A DNA stretch of 64,000 bases from Actinoplanes palleronii (GTDB lineage Bacteria > Actinomycetota > Actinomycetes > Mycobacteriales > Micromonosporaceae), in the NCBI RefSeq assembly GCF_016862315.1, contig NZ_BOMS01000049.1:62001-126000 (forward strand), in the 5' to 3' direction. The position numbers and the translations under genes were made by a program. Shown piece by piece: positions 40,414 through 49,123 of the stretch (position 1 is the first letter of the stretch; the number at the start of each line of letters is the position of its first letter). The notes beneath the pieces were generated by a model. The model was not told where the DNA came from. It worked only from the letters and a program-made list of their open reading frames with translations, and searched no databases.

Positions 40414-40965
40414 ATGCCCCCGTCGCTGCTGCGCTGGATGCGCGGGGCCGCGTCCAGCCGTGTCGTGACGACGGCGGCCGCGGCGCCCGCGATCTACGAG
40501 CTCTATCGGGAGCGCCGGCTGCCGCTGGTCCGGCTCGCCGTACTCATGGTTGATGATCTGCCCACCGCGGAGGACATCGTCCAGGACGTCTTCACCCGGC
40601 TCTACCGCCGGCACGGCACCAGCCTGGACGCGGTCGACGACCCGAACGCCTACCTGGTGTCCGCGGTGATGAACGCGGCCCGGTCGGCGCTGCGCCGGCG
40701 CCGGATCGCCCGGGCCTACCTGCCGCCGCGCCCGGTTCCGGCGCCGGCTGCCGAGGACGAAGCCCTTCTCGGTACGGGTGACCACGAGGTGATCCAGGCG
40801 CTGGGCCGGCTCACCGCCCGGCAACGGCAGGTGATCGTGCTGCGCTACTGGTCCGGGCTGTCCCAGCAGGAGATCGCCGCCACGCTGGGGATCTCCGCCG
40901 GGACCGTCAAGTCGACAGCGCACCGCGCCCTGACCCTGCTCCGCACGCGATTGGAGGAGAGATGA
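40414..40965 (+). CDS. ECF (SigE-family) RNA polymerase sigma factor
   Basis: About 183 residues. Region 2 reads APAIYELYRERRLPLVRLAVLMVDDLPTAEDIVQDVFTRLYRR. Region 4 reads LTARQRQVIVLRYWSGLSQQEIAATLGISAGTVKSTAHRALTLLR. It matches the actinobacterial SigE-like ECF group. The start is unsure: ATG 40414, GTG 40405 and TTG 40396 are all in frame. An ATGA overlap couples it to the next gene, a membrane protein that may be its anti-sigma factor. Confidence 0.88.
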   Translation: MPPSLLRWMRGAASSRVVTTAAAAPAIYELYRERRLPLVRLAVLMVDDLPTAEDIVQDVFTRLYRRHGTSLDAVDDPNAYLVSAVMNAARSALRRRRIARAYLPPRPVPAPAAEDEALLGTGDHEVIQALGRLTARQRQVIVLRYWSGLSQQEIAATLGISAGTVKSTAHRALTLLRTRLEER

Positions 40966-41372
40966 CCGAGACCGATCTGGAACGGCGCCTGCGGGAGGCG
41001 CTGTCCGCCCGGGCCACCACGGTGACGAGCCGGGACCTGCGCCCCGCATCGGCGCCGTCCCGGACCGCCGGCCGGAGCACCGCGGCCCGGTGGTCGCTGC
41101 CGATCGCCGCCGGCCTCGCCGCGGCGGCGGTGTCGGTCACGGCGTTCGCCCTGCTCCGGCCGGCGGATCCGACGCCGGCCCCGCCCGCGGCACCGGCTTC
41201 GCCGTCGTCGTCTCCGTCGCCGTCGTCACCCGCCTCGCCGATGCCGCGCTCGACGGAGCCGGAGGCGCCGGAGGTCACCCCGTCCGCGGCGACCCGCACG
41301 ACGTCGACGGCCGAGCCGACGCCGACCAGGTCCACACCGGCGCGGACCACCCTGGCGCCCAGTCCGCGCTGA
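40962..41372 (+). CDS. Single-pass membrane protein, putative anti-sigma partner
   Basis: 136 residues: a cytoplasmic N-terminus of about 45 residues (MTETDLERRLREALSARATT), one transmembrane helix (WSLPIAAGLAAAAVSVTAFALL) and a Ser/Thr/Pro-rich extracytoplasmic tail. The size of the cytoplasmic part and the ATGA overlap with the sigma gene fit a membrane-anchored anti-sigma factor. No canonical zinc anti-sigma motif (HxxxCxxC) is visible. Confidence 0.65.
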   Translation: MTETDLERRLREALSARATTVTSRDLRPASAPSRTAGRSTAARWSLPIAAGLAAAAVSVTAFALLRPADPTPAPPAAPASPSSSPSPSSPASPMPRSTEPEAPEVTPSAATRTTSTAEPTPTRSTPARTTLAPSPR

Positions 41373-41379
41373 CCGCGGG

Positions 41380-42474
41380 TCAGGACAGGAAGCTGCCGTA
41401 CGGGCCGTTGAGGATGCCGTTCTTCTGGGTCTGGCTGAACGTGCAGTTCGGGTAGCTGTAGAAGGACGCCGACATGCAGGTGCCGTCGGTGGAGGTGGCG
41501 TCCGGGAGGCCGAACGCGTGGCCGAGCTCGTGGACCATGCCGCCGTACCAGCGGGGCATCGGCTCGGTCTTGCCGGCCGCGCCGTCGGCGTCGTGGCCGC
41601 TCAGCAGCACCCAGCCGGGCTGGCCTCCGCCACCGGACTTGCCGGCTTCCTCGGCGCTGACTTCGGCGACGAAGAGCCAGCGGCTGTCCGGGTTGCTCAG
41701 GCCGTACCGTTGCTGAAGTTCGCCCTGCATGTTGAAGATGACGCAGGCGTACCGGTCACCGTTGGGATCGCAGTTGTTGTTGATGTACCAACTCGTGTCG
41801 TGCAGGCCGTCGACCGCCTCCACGACCGGGCTGTTCAGCGTGAACGTCTTGCCCAGCTGCTGGCGGAAGAAGCTCTGCGCCTCCCGCATGACACCGGCGA
41901 TCCCGTCGGGGTAGCGCTGGTCGTAGGCCACGTCGGTGGGCTTGAGCCAGAAGACGCGCACGGTTCGCGCCGGGGGTGTCTGCGGAGTCGAGGACGACGG
42001 TGTCGCGGTCGGTGAGGCGGTCGGTGACGTGGTGGCGGTCGGTGACGTGGTGGCGCCGGTGCAGGTCACGCCGTTGAGCGTGAAACTCGCCGGTACCGGG
42101 TTGGCGGTGTTGTTCCACGAGCCGTTGAAGCCGAACGACGTGCTGCCGCCGGTGGCCAGGGGCCCGTTCCAGGCGGCGTTGACCGCGGTGACGGCGGTGC
42201 CGCTCTGTGTCGTGGTCGCGTTCCACGCCTGGGTGACGGCCTGCCCGGCGGTGAACGACCAGCGCACGGTCCAGCCGGTCACGGCGTCACCGAGGTTGGT
42301 CACCGCGACGGTTGCCGAGAAGCCGCCGGACCATTGTGAGCCGATCGTGTACTGCACGCGGCAGCCCGAGGCGGCGGCGTGCGCGGTAGTGGTGACGGTG
42401 GCGGCTGTGGTGCCGCCGACGAGGGCGGCCAGGGTGGCCGCGATGAGCGGGGTGCGGCGTGCTCGGTGGAACAT
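41380..42474 (-). CDS. Secreted CBM2-linked zinc metalloprotease-like protein
   Basis: 364 residues: a signal peptide (FHRARRTPLIAATLAALVGG, cleavage near AHA) and a family 2 carbohydrate-binding module (about 35-135; CRVQYTIGSQWSGGFSATVAV and GWTVRWSF, Trp residues for cellulose/chitin binding). A Thr/Ser/Pro linker and a C-terminal domain with MVHELGHAFGLPD (HExxH zinc site) follow. ATG 42474 is preferred over ATG 42477 for spacing to AAGGAGG. It may degrade proteins in plant or fungal cell walls. A CBM2 fused to a metallopeptidase-like domain is less usual than CBM2-glycosidase. Confidence 0.85.
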   Translation of the reverse strand: MFHRARRTPLIAATLAALVGGTTAATVTTTAHAAASGCRVQYTIGSQWSGGFSATVAVTNLGDAVTGWTVRWSFTAGQAVTQAWNATTTQSGTAVTAVNAAWNGPLATGGSTSFGFNGSWNNTANPVPASFTLNGVTCTGATTSPTATTSPTASPTATPSSSTPQTPPARTVRVFWLKPTDVAYDQRYPDGIAGVMREAQSFFRQQLGKTFTLNSPVVEAVDGLHDTSWYINNNCDPNGDRYACVIFNMQGELQQRYGLSNPDSRWLFVAEVSAEEAGKSGGGGQPGWVLLSGHDADGAAGKTEPMPRWYGGMVHELGHAFGLPDATSTDGTCMSASFYSYPNCTFSQTQKNGILNGPYGSFLS

Positions 42475-42743
42475 CATCGCCTCCTTGCGGAAACACGGTC
42501 GGATGCCACGGTGGGTGCGCGCCGCCCCCGCGAAGCGCCAGGGGGCAGCGTCGCGGGCGCGGCGTCGGCAGGCACGCCCACTCATCGCAATCGATGAATG
42601 TCGATTGCGGGCCACTCTGAACTACGAAAACCTTTTCGGCAAGGAGGGCGGCGGCAGCATCGCTTCTCCACGGCTCCCGCGATCCGGTTGTATGCCTCTG
42701 CTTCGATGGGCTGGCGGCAGACCTTCGGGATAGGAGTTCGCGC

Positions 42744-43091
42744 ATGGCTGAGAGCGCCTGGCTCAACTTCCACTGCGGGACCGATAAACAGACCCGGCTC
42801 GCCACCTTTCACCACAACGGCACCGAGTGGCTGCTGGCGGAGGTGTCCGCCGAGCCGCTGCCGGAGGGCGGCGCCATGCCCGGGCGGATCGCGATGACCG
42901 GGCAATTCGGCCTCGCGCCCGGCTACACCGGCTGTCCGGGCTGCGCGGCGGTCAACTTCGTGCGCTGCGGGAGCTGCGCCGAGCTGGGGTGCTGGGTCGG
43001 CGCCTCGGTCGACTTCACGTGCGGGAACTGCGGAATCCAGGGCCCGGTCGTGGGCACCATCGAGTCGCTCGACGCGATGGACGTCGCTTGA
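42744..43091 (+). CDS. Small zinc-ribbon protein (TerY-C-like)
   Basis: 115 residues with paired cysteine knuckles: CPGCAAVNFVRCGSCAELGCW then FTCGNCGIQG, eight cysteines fit for two zinc sites. The N-terminal part (AWLNFHCGTDKQTRLATFHHNG) lacks a known domain. The cysteine pattern resembles the C-terminal metal-binding domain of TerY proteins, but no VWA domain is present. ATG 42744 has GGAG upstream. Confidence 0.65.
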   Translation: MAESAWLNFHCGTDKQTRLATFHHNGTEWLLAEVSAEPLPEGGAMPGRIAMTGQFGLAPGYTGCPGCAAVNFVRCGSCAELGCWVGASVDFTCGNCGIQGPVVGTIESLDAMDVA

Positions 43092-43153
43092 ACTCTGTCG
43101 AGCCGACCACGCCTGCACTAGCGCAGACTGGTTTGCTGTGGAAACCTGTTGGC

Positions 43154-43849
43154 ATGAATACTGAAGCGATGCACGCCGGTGGTGATCCGCGTCAGCTGCT
43201 GTCGGAGGTGCGGGCACTTGCCCACCGGGTGCGGGTCGACCAGCGGATGACGTGGGTGGCGCTGCTGGTGCTGGCGGTGGTGACCCTCGCCGGGATCCCG
43301 TTCGACTGGTTCGGCATGCGACTCACCTGTCACGCCGACGGCAGCTGCGAGTTCGCGCGCCGCGGCGTGTTCTATTACTGGCCGCCGGCGCTGCTGTTGG
43401 CTTACGCGACAATCAGTTTTTGGTACGTACGGACCGCCCGATCGCGGGGGCTCGGCGCCCGGGTCATGCCCTACGCGATCACCGGCGCCGTGACCACCGT
43501 CGTGTTCACCGCGGCCTGGGTGGCGGCGGCGCTGTACTTCCCGAGCCATCCGGCACCGATCGACCCGCTGCCGTACTGGTGGTTCGTGCTTGACCGGCTG
43601 GTCGCGCCGTGGGGCGTGATCGGGGTCGCGCTGCTGGTGCTGGCCCGGCTGGAACGCAACGTCGCGCTGCTGCTGTTCACCCTGGCCTACCTGGCGCTGG
43701 TGCTGCTGGTGCTGCCGATGAACCTCGGCTTCGGGCCGCCGCACTGGCAGATCCGGGCCGGCCTGGCGGTGCCGCAGCTCATCACGGGGGTGGTGCTGCT
43801 GCTGGGCGCGGCCGGGTTCCGGGCAGCCGCCCGCCGGCAGCACCGGTGA
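43154..43849 (+). CDS. Six-helix membrane protein, unknown
   Basis: 231 residues with about six hydrophobic helices (MTWVALLVLAVVTLAGIPF, GVFYYWPPALLLAYATISFWY, YAITGAVTTVVFTAAWVAAAL, WGVIGVALLVLARLE, ALLLFTLAYLALVLLVLPMN, LITGVVLLLGAAGFRAAA). A two-Cys extracytoplasmic loop CHADGSCEF lies between helices 1 and 2. No family recognised. The stop overlaps the next gene as GTGA, so it belongs with the regulator and the exported hydrolase downstream. Confidence 0.7.
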   Translation: MNTEAMHAGGDPRQLLSEVRALAHRVRVDQRMTWVALLVLAVVTLAGIPFDWFGMRLTCHADGSCEFARRGVFYYWPPALLLAYATISFWYVRTARSRGLGARVMPYAITGAVTTVVFTAAWVAAALYFPSHPAPIDPLPYWWFVLDRLVAPWGVIGVALLVLARLERNVALLLFTLAYLALVLLVLPMNLGFGPPHWQIRAGLAVPQLITGVVLLLGAAGFRAAARRQHR

Positions 43850-44202
43850 CAGCCGTGACCGGCACCCCGGAGCCGGACGCCGCGCACCCGGCGCACGGCC
43901 TGGACGAGGTGGTGCACCAGCGCGTACGCCTGGGGATCCTGACCATCACGCACGAGGCGCGCCGGGTCGAGTTCGGCTACCTGCGCACCCAGCTGCAGCT
44001 GACCGCCGGCAACCTCTCCAAGCACCTGAGCGTCCTGGAACAGGCCGGGCTGATCGAGGTGGAGAAGGGTTACGAGGGCCGGCGCGGCCGCACCTGGCTC
44101 ACCCTGACCGCGGCCGGCACCACCGCGCTCACCGACGAGATCCGCCGGCTCAAACAGCTCATCGCCCGCGTGGAGACCACCGACAACCCGGAGGACCGAT
44201 GA
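43846..44202 (+). CDS. Winged-helix transcriptional regulator
   Basis: 118 residues: VRLGILTITHEARRVEFGYLRTQLQLTAGNLSKHLSVLEQAGLIEVEKGYEGRRGRTWLTLTAAG is a compact winged helix of the ArsR/HTH_34 type with a basic wing. No metal-binding cysteines. GTG 43846 forms GTGA with the upstream gene; GTG 43855 is also in frame. It probably controls its own three-gene operon. Confidence 0.83.
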   Translation: MTAVTGTPEPDAAHPAHGLDEVVHQRVRLGILTITHEARRVEFGYLRTQLQLTAGNLSKHLSVLEQAGLIEVEKGYEGRRGRTWLTLTAAGTTALTDEIRRLKQLIARVETTDNPEDR

Positions 44203-45320
44203 CCACCGCACTGACCCGTCGACACCTGCTGACCACGGCACTCGCAGCCGGGGTCGCCCTACCCCTCGGTGCCGGCCGGGCCGCGGCGGCACCGGCGCGA
44301 CTGACCCTGCCCGCACCCACCGGGCCGCACCCGGTCGGCACGGTGTCGATGCACCTCGGCGACAGAAGACGGCCGGGGCGCGAGATGATGGCCAGCTTCT
44401 GGTATCCGGCGCGGGACGTCAGGCGTCATCCGGTGGCGCCGTGGCTGGCCGCCGCGCCACTGCGGGAGCTGCTCGCCGCGAACGGGCTCGACCCCGACGT
44501 CGCGTCGCCGCTCACCGCCGGGCACGAGGGCGCCGCGGTGCTGCCGGGCGGGCCGCGACCGGTGGTGGTGTTCTCGCACGGCTCCAACGGCCACCGGTCC
44601 GAGACCACCATCGTGGTGCAGGAACTCGCCAGTCACGGCTACGTGGTGGTCACGGTGGATCATCCGGACGACTCGTTCAGCGAGTTCCCCGACGGGCGGG
44701 TCACCGTGCCCAGCGAGGACGACAACGGCACTCCTTGGGATCATGCTCACGACGTACGAAATCTGCTTGATCGGATCGCGGACCTGGCCGGCGGCCGCAA
44801 CCCGGACCTTCAGCGGCGGCCGCTCCCGGCGAACCTGGCGGGAGCGCTGGACCTGCACCGGATCGGCATGTTCGGCTGGTCGAAGGGTGCGACCGCGACC
44901 GCGCTGGTGATGAACACCGATCGGCGGGTGCGGGCCGGGCTCAGCTTCGACGGCCCGATGCTGTCCCAGCCGCGACCTGCCGCGATCGACCGGCCGTTCA
45001 TGCTGATGACCGCCGAGTTCACGCCCTGCGCCGAGGAGTCCGGGGTCGCCGAGCTCTGGCCGCTGCTGCACGGGTGGCGGCGCCAGGTGCACGCGGAGGG
45101 CGCCGACCACGGGTCGTTCTGCGACAGCGCGTGGCTGCTCCCCCAACTGGCGGCGCGCGCCGACGCGCCTCTGGACCCGGCCCAGGCGGTACGGATCCAG
45201 CAGGCGTATCCGCTGGCGTTCTTCGACCGGCACCTGCGCGGGCAGCGGCAGGGGCTGCTCGACGGCCCGCATCCGGACTTCCCGGAGATGCAGTTCGTCT
45301 CGTCGGTCGCCTGCCCCTGA
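44199..45320 (+). CDS. Tat-exported alpha/beta hydrolase (PAF acetylhydrolase/dienelactone-hydrolase type)
   Basis: 373 residues with a twin-arginine signal (TRRHLLTTALAAGVALPLGAG). The hydrolase core has PVVVFSHGSNGHRSETTIVVQELASHGY and the nucleophile elbow MFGWSKGATATALV (GxSxG as GWSKG). A late acid/His region (EGADHGSFCD) supplies the His. It resembles secreted PAF-acetylhydrolase-like lipases. An ATGA overlap couples it to the regulator upstream. Confidence 0.83.
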   Translation: MTTALTRRHLLTTALAAGVALPLGAGRAAAAPARLTLPAPTGPHPVGTVSMHLGDRRRPGREMMASFWYPARDVRRHPVAPWLAAAPLRELLAANGLDPDVASPLTAGHEGAAVLPGGPRPVVVFSHGSNGHRSETTIVVQELASHGYVVVTVDHPDDSFSEFPDGRVTVPSEDDNGTPWDHAHDVRNLLDRIADLAGGRNPDLQRRPLPANLAGALDLHRIGMFGWSKGATATALVMNTDRRVRAGLSFDGPMLSQPRPAAIDRPFMLMTAEFTPCAEESGVAELWPLLHGWRRQVHAEGADHGSFCDSAWLLPQLAARADAPLDPAQAVRIQQAYPLAFFDRHLRGQRQGLLDGPHPDFPEMQFVSSVACP

Positions 45321-45325
45321 CCGGG

Positions 45326-45721
45326 TCAGCCGCTGATGGTGTGCACGTCCGGGCCGGCCGCGTCACTTCCTTTGTCGAACCACCCGTCGCTCCACTCGGG
45401 GTGCGCGCCCAGGACGACAGTGGTGCCCCCGACGGTCTGCCCGAAAACGAATATCGACTGGGGAAGCCAGCCGTCCTCCGAGCCGATCAACCGCATGCGG
45501 ATCTTGAAGAATGGATCATCCGAATCGAGGTTCTCCTTGGAGACGTCGAACTGATACTGGTCCGTCCGCCCTCTCTCCCTCTCGTTGTGCGGAAGGTTGG
45601 GAAAGTCCAGCTCGACGTGGTCGCCCGGCCGCTCGATCTCCAACACGAAGTCGGCGTCCGTGCCGGCATCCGATTCGTCCTTGGTCGTGTGAATAACGGT
45701 GATACCGCTGAGAAGAGGCAC
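45326..45721 (-). CDS. PLAT-like beta-sandwich protein, tentative
   Basis: 131 residues: ITVIHTTKDESDAGTDADFVLEIERPG, then DHVELDFPNLPHNERERGRTDQYQFDV. The pattern (tandem acidic-rich strands, GTDADFVLEI) resembles PLAT/LH2 domains that mediate lipid or protein contacts, but the match is by eye only. No signal peptide. An AAGGAGG lies close to its start (position 45721 on the minus strand). It is convergent with the Tat hydrolase. Confidence 0.55.
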   Translation of the reverse strand: MPLLSGITVIHTTKDESDAGTDADFVLEIERPGDHVELDFPNLPHNERERGRTDQYQFDVSKENLDSDDPFFKIRMRLIGSEDGWLPQSIFVFGQTVGGTTVVLGAHPEWSDGWFDKGSDAAGPDVHTISG

Positions 45722-45963
45722 CTTTCCTCCTTGTTCGTTCCGGAAGAATGCTGGGTGTTCGATCGAGGCCCCCGGGTCAGCCGCGGGCGAGCCAGGTGAA
45801 GGTCATGGTGGTCGCGTCGGTCGGTGCCACCGTCAGAAAAGGCCCGCCGGACTCCGGGCGTCAAACATCTGGCCCTGATCTGACATACCGCGGCCGGGTA
45901 TGAGACAGGCCACACCGGTACGCCGGCCGGATTAACCCGGGCCGCCGGTGATTTGTTCGTGAT

Positions 45964-47067
45964 GTGACTATCGACGTGGATCCCGCGCCCCTGTTCACCC
46001 CGTACACCCTCGGTGGTGTCGACCTGGCCAACCGCTTCGTGATGGCGCCGATGACCCGGCAGTTCTCGCCCGGCGGGGTTCCCGGCGCCGACGTGGCGGC
46101 CTACTACGCGCGCCGGGCACCGCACGTCGGGCTGATCGTCACCGAGGGCACCTACGTGGACCATCCGTCGGCCGGGTCCAGCGATCGGGTGCCGCGGTTC
46201 TACGGTGCGGACGCCCTCGAAGGCTGGCGCGCCGTCACGCAGGCGGTGCACGCTGCCGGTGGGCGGATCGTCCCGCAGCTGTGGCACCTCGGCGCCACCC
46301 GGGCCGCGGGCGCGCCGCCGCACCCCGACGCGCCGGTGCTGAGCCCGTCCGGGCGGCGAGCCGACGGCACCGTCGTCGGTGAGCCCGCGACGCCCGACGA
46401 CCTGGACGCGGTGGTGGCCTCGTTCGCGCGGGCGGCCCGCGACGCCCAGCTCGCCGGGTTCGACGGCGTGGAGATCCACGGGGCGCACGGCTACCTGCTG
46501 GACCAGTTCCTCTGGTCGGGGATGAACAGCCGCGGTGACCGGCACGGCGGGAGCCCGGCCAACCGGGCCCGGCTGGGCGCCGAGGTGGTGGCCGCGATCC
46601 GGGCGAGCGTCGGGCCGGACTTCCCGGTGCTCTTCCGGTTCTCGCAGTGGAAGGGCGCCGACTTCGACGCCCGGATCGCACAGACGCCCGGCGAGCTGGA
46701 GCAGCTGCTCGCCCCGCTGGTGGACGCCGGGATCACCGGCCTGCACGTGTCGACGCGGCGGTACTGGCTGCCGGCCTTCGCGGACTCGTCGCTGACCCTG
46801 GCCGGCTGGACGAAGAAGGTCACCGGGCTGCCGGTCGTCGCGATCGGCTCGGTCGGCGTGGCGCAGGCCTTCCGCGGCGAGAGCGAGGAGCCGGCCTCGA
46901 CGCTGAGTGTCGCGCCGCTGCTGGAGCTCTTCGAACGCGGTGAGTTCGACCTGGTCGCGCTGGGCCGTGCCCTGCTCTCCGAGCCGGCCTGGCCGACCAA
47001 GCTGCGCGAGGGCCGGCTGGCCGAGATCCGCCCCTACGACAAGGCCGACGAGAGCCGGCTCAACTGA
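45964..47067 (+). CDS. Old Yellow Enzyme-type NADH:flavin oxidoreductase
   Basis: A 367-residue FMN TIM-barrel: LFTPYTLGGVDLANRFVMAPMTR at the N-terminus, QLWHLGATR, the catalytic GVEIHGAHGYLLDQFLW (His/His pair for phenolic or enone binding), NRARLGAEVVAAIR and FDLVALGRALLSEPAW. It reduces activated C=C bonds. The GTG at 45964 has no clear ribosome-binding site. It is not linked by operator or overlap to its neighbours. Confidence 0.9.
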   Translation: MTIDVDPAPLFTPYTLGGVDLANRFVMAPMTRQFSPGGVPGADVAAYYARRAPHVGLIVTEGTYVDHPSAGSSDRVPRFYGADALEGWRAVTQAVHAAGGRIVPQLWHLGATRAAGAPPHPDAPVLSPSGRRADGTVVGEPATPDDLDAVVASFARAARDAQLAGFDGVEIHGAHGYLLDQFLWSGMNSRGDRHGGSPANRARLGAEVVAAIRASVGPDFPVLFRFSQWKGADFDARIAQTPGELEQLLAPLVDAGITGLHVSTRRYWLPAFADSSLTLAGWTKKVTGLPVVAIGSVGVAQAFRGESEEPASTLSVAPLLELFERGEFDLVALGRALLSEPAWPTKLREGRLAEIRPYDKADESRLN

Positions 47068-47179
47068 ACCCTCGTCGACGCCGGGCGGCCCGAAATCACG
47101 GTGCCCGGCGTCGACGCGGCGCGGTCAGCCGACCTGCTTTGCTGGGACGAGGGCCGGACCAGCGATTATGGTGACGAAA

Positions 47180-48622
47180 ATGTCAGACAACAGGATCGGG
47201 CTGCGCGGCGACCGGGGCGCGGTCCTCGGCGCGATGATGCTGGCCACCGGGCTCATCGCGATCGACTCGACGATCATCGCGACCGCCGTGCCGTCGGTGG
47301 TCGCCGACATCGGCGGGTTCCACGAGTTCCCCTGGCTCTTCTCGATCTACCTGCTCGCCCAGGCCGTGTCGGTGCCGGTCTACGGCAAGCTCAACGACAT
47401 GTTCGGCCGCAAGCCGGTCATCCTGTTCGGGATCGCGCTGTTCCTGCTCGGGTCGATCTTCTGCGGACTGGCCTGGAACATCTGGGTGCTCATCGCGTTC
47501 CGCGTCGTGCAGGGCCTGGGCGCCGGCGCGATCCAGCCCACCACGATCACGATCGTCGGCGACCTCTACTCGATGGAGGAGCGGTCCAAGGTCCAGGGCT
47601 ACGTGGCGAGCGTCTGGGGCATCTCCTCGGTCGTCGGCCCCACCCTGGGCGGCGTGTTCAGCGAGTACGTCAGCTGGCGCTGGATCTTCTTCGTCAACGT
47701 GCCGCTCTGCCTGCTCGCCGCCTGGATGATCATGCGGAAGTTCCACGAGAAGCCGGACCGCGCCCGCCCGGTGATCGACTACACCGGCGCGGCCCTGCTC
47801 ACCGGCGGGTTGACGCTGCTCATCCTCGGCGTCCTGGAGGGCGGGCAGGCCTGGGGCTGGGCGTCACCGGCCGGCGTCACGATCCTCGGCACCGGAACCG
47901 TTCTCCTGGTCGCGTTCGGGTTCGTGGAGCGCACGGCGGCCCAGCCGGTCCTGCCGCTCTGGATGTTCCGGCGCCGGCTGCTGGTGACCAGCGGGCAGCT
48001 CGCCGTCGGGGTGGGCGCCATCCTGATGGGGCTCAGTTCGTACGTGCCGACCTACGCCCAGCAGGTCCTCGGGGCCGGGCCGCTCGTCGCCGGGCTGGCC
48101 CTGGCCGCGCTGACCCTGGGCTGGCCGATCTCGGCGAGCCAGGCCGGCCGGGTCTACCTGCGCTTCGGGTTCCGGACCTGCGCGCTGATCGGCACCACGC
48201 TGGTGCTGCTCGGGTCGTCGCTGCTGCTCCTGCTCGGACGGCACTCCGGCGTGCTGGAGGTGGCGGCGTTCTGCCTGATCATCGGCTTGGGCATGGGACT
48301 CACGGCGGCGCCCACCCTGATCGCGGCGCAGTCCAGCGTCGGCTGGGCGGAGCGGGGCGTGGTCACGGCGAACAACATCTTCCTGCGGTCGCTGGGCAGC
48401 GCCCTGGGTGTGGCGGTGTTCGGCGCGGTCGCCAACGCGGTGCTGGGGTCGGGCGAGGTCACCGCGGCGGGCCTCACCACGGCCGTACACCGGATCTTCC
48501 TCGGCATCGTGCTCGTCGCCGCCGTGATGGTGGTGCTGGCGGCGCTGCTGCCCGCGGTGTCCCGCGCGGACGACCGGTCGGGCCGGCGCCGGCCGTCAGA
48601 CCTTGGCGCTGATACCCCCTAG
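47180..48622 (+). CDS. MFS drug exporter (DHA2/EmrB-QacA type)
   Basis: 480 residues, about 14 transmembrane helices. Motif A-like GKLNDMFGRKPVILFG and motif C-like GISSVVGPTLGGVFSEYVSWRWIFFVNVPL are clear signatures of DHA2 multidrug antiporters. ATG 47180 has GGTGACGAAA before it; ATG 47168 is also in frame. The last 11 bases overlap the CsoR-like operator of the next gene. It might export toxic compounds; the substrate is unknown. Confidence 0.9.
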   Translation: MSDNRIGLRGDRGAVLGAMMLATGLIAIDSTIIATAVPSVVADIGGFHEFPWLFSIYLLAQAVSVPVYGKLNDMFGRKPVILFGIALFLLGSIFCGLAWNIWVLIAFRVVQGLGAGAIQPTTITIVGDLYSMEERSKVQGYVASVWGISSVVGPTLGGVFSEYVSWRWIFFVNVPLCLLAAWMIMRKFHEKPDRARPVIDYTGAALLTGGLTLLILGVLEGGQAWGWASPAGVTILGTGTVLLVAFGFVERTAAQPVLPLWMFRRRLLVTSGQLAVGVGAILMGLSSYVPTYAQQVLGAGPLVAGLALAALTLGWPISASQAGRVYLRFGFRTCALIGTTLVLLGSSLLLLLGRHSGVLEVAAFCLIIGLGMGLTAAPTLIAAQSSVGWAERGVVTANNIFLRSLGSALGVAVFGAVANAVLGSGEVTAAGLTTAVHRIFLGIVLVAAVMVVLAALLPAVSRADDRSGRRRPSDLGADTP

Positions 48623-48628
48623 GGGTAT
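48612..48628. promoter_or_regulatory. CsoR-like copper operator
   Basis: ATACCCCCTAGGGGTAT is a near-perfect palindrome of the form recognised by actinobacterial CsoR copper sensors (ATACCCC...GGGGTAT). Its right end provides TATGGT at 48626-48631, which is -12 to -7 relative to the ATG at 48638. The promoter would therefore make a leaderless, copper-controlled DUF4396 mRNA. Confidence 0.78.
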
Positions 48629-48637
48629 GGTGGGCGC

Positions 48638-49111
48638 ATGAGCGTCGATCCGCACCAGACACATCCGACAGCCACGTGGGGCATGGCAGCCTCGGCGACG
48701 GTGCACTGCCTGACCGGCTGCGCCATCGGCGAGGTGCTGGGCATGGTGATCGGCACGGCCGCGGGCCTGCACAACACCGCCACCGTCGTACTGTCGATCT
48801 TTTTGGCCTTTGTGTTCGGTTATGCCCTGACCATGCGCGGGGTGTTGCGTGCCGGCGTCGATGTCCGGACCGCGCTGAAGGTGGCGCTGGCCGCGGACAC
48901 CGTCTCCATCGCGATCATGGAGTTGCTGGACAACGCGGTCATCGTGGCCGTGCCGGGCGCGATGGACGCCGGGCTCACCAGCACGCTGTTCTGGGCGTCG
49001 CTGGCCGGTTCGCTGGTCGTGGCGTTCCTGCTGACCACCCCGGTCAACCGCTGGATGATCTCGCGCGGCAAGGGTCACGCCGTGGTGCACCAGTACCACC
49101 ACGCGCACTGA
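48638..49111 (+). CDS. DUF4396 membrane protein, probably copper-responsive
   Basis: 157 residues: a His-containing N-terminus (MSVDPHQTHPTATWGMAASATVH), four membrane helices and a His-rich C-terminus (GHAVVHQYHHAH). It fits the DUF4396 family. The His clusters and the CsoR-like box suggest copper binding or transport, which is inference. The gene starts 9 bp after the operator. Confidence 0.8.
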   Translation: MSVDPHQTHPTATWGMAASATVHCLTGCAIGEVLGMVIGTAAGLHNTATVVLSIFLAFVFGYALTMRGVLRAGVDVRTALKVALAADTVSIAIMELLDNAVIVAVPGAMDAGLTSTLFWASLAGSLVVAFLLTTPVNRWMISRGKGHAVVHQYHHAH

Positions 49112-49123
49112 CCGGACGGGCCG

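Noticed and set aside
45777..45830. Minus-strand reading ending TDATTMTFTWLARG then stop, resembling the C-terminus of a secreted enzyme
   Set aside because: Only about 15 residues, with no upstream domain in frame; may be a gene remnant but is too short to annotate.
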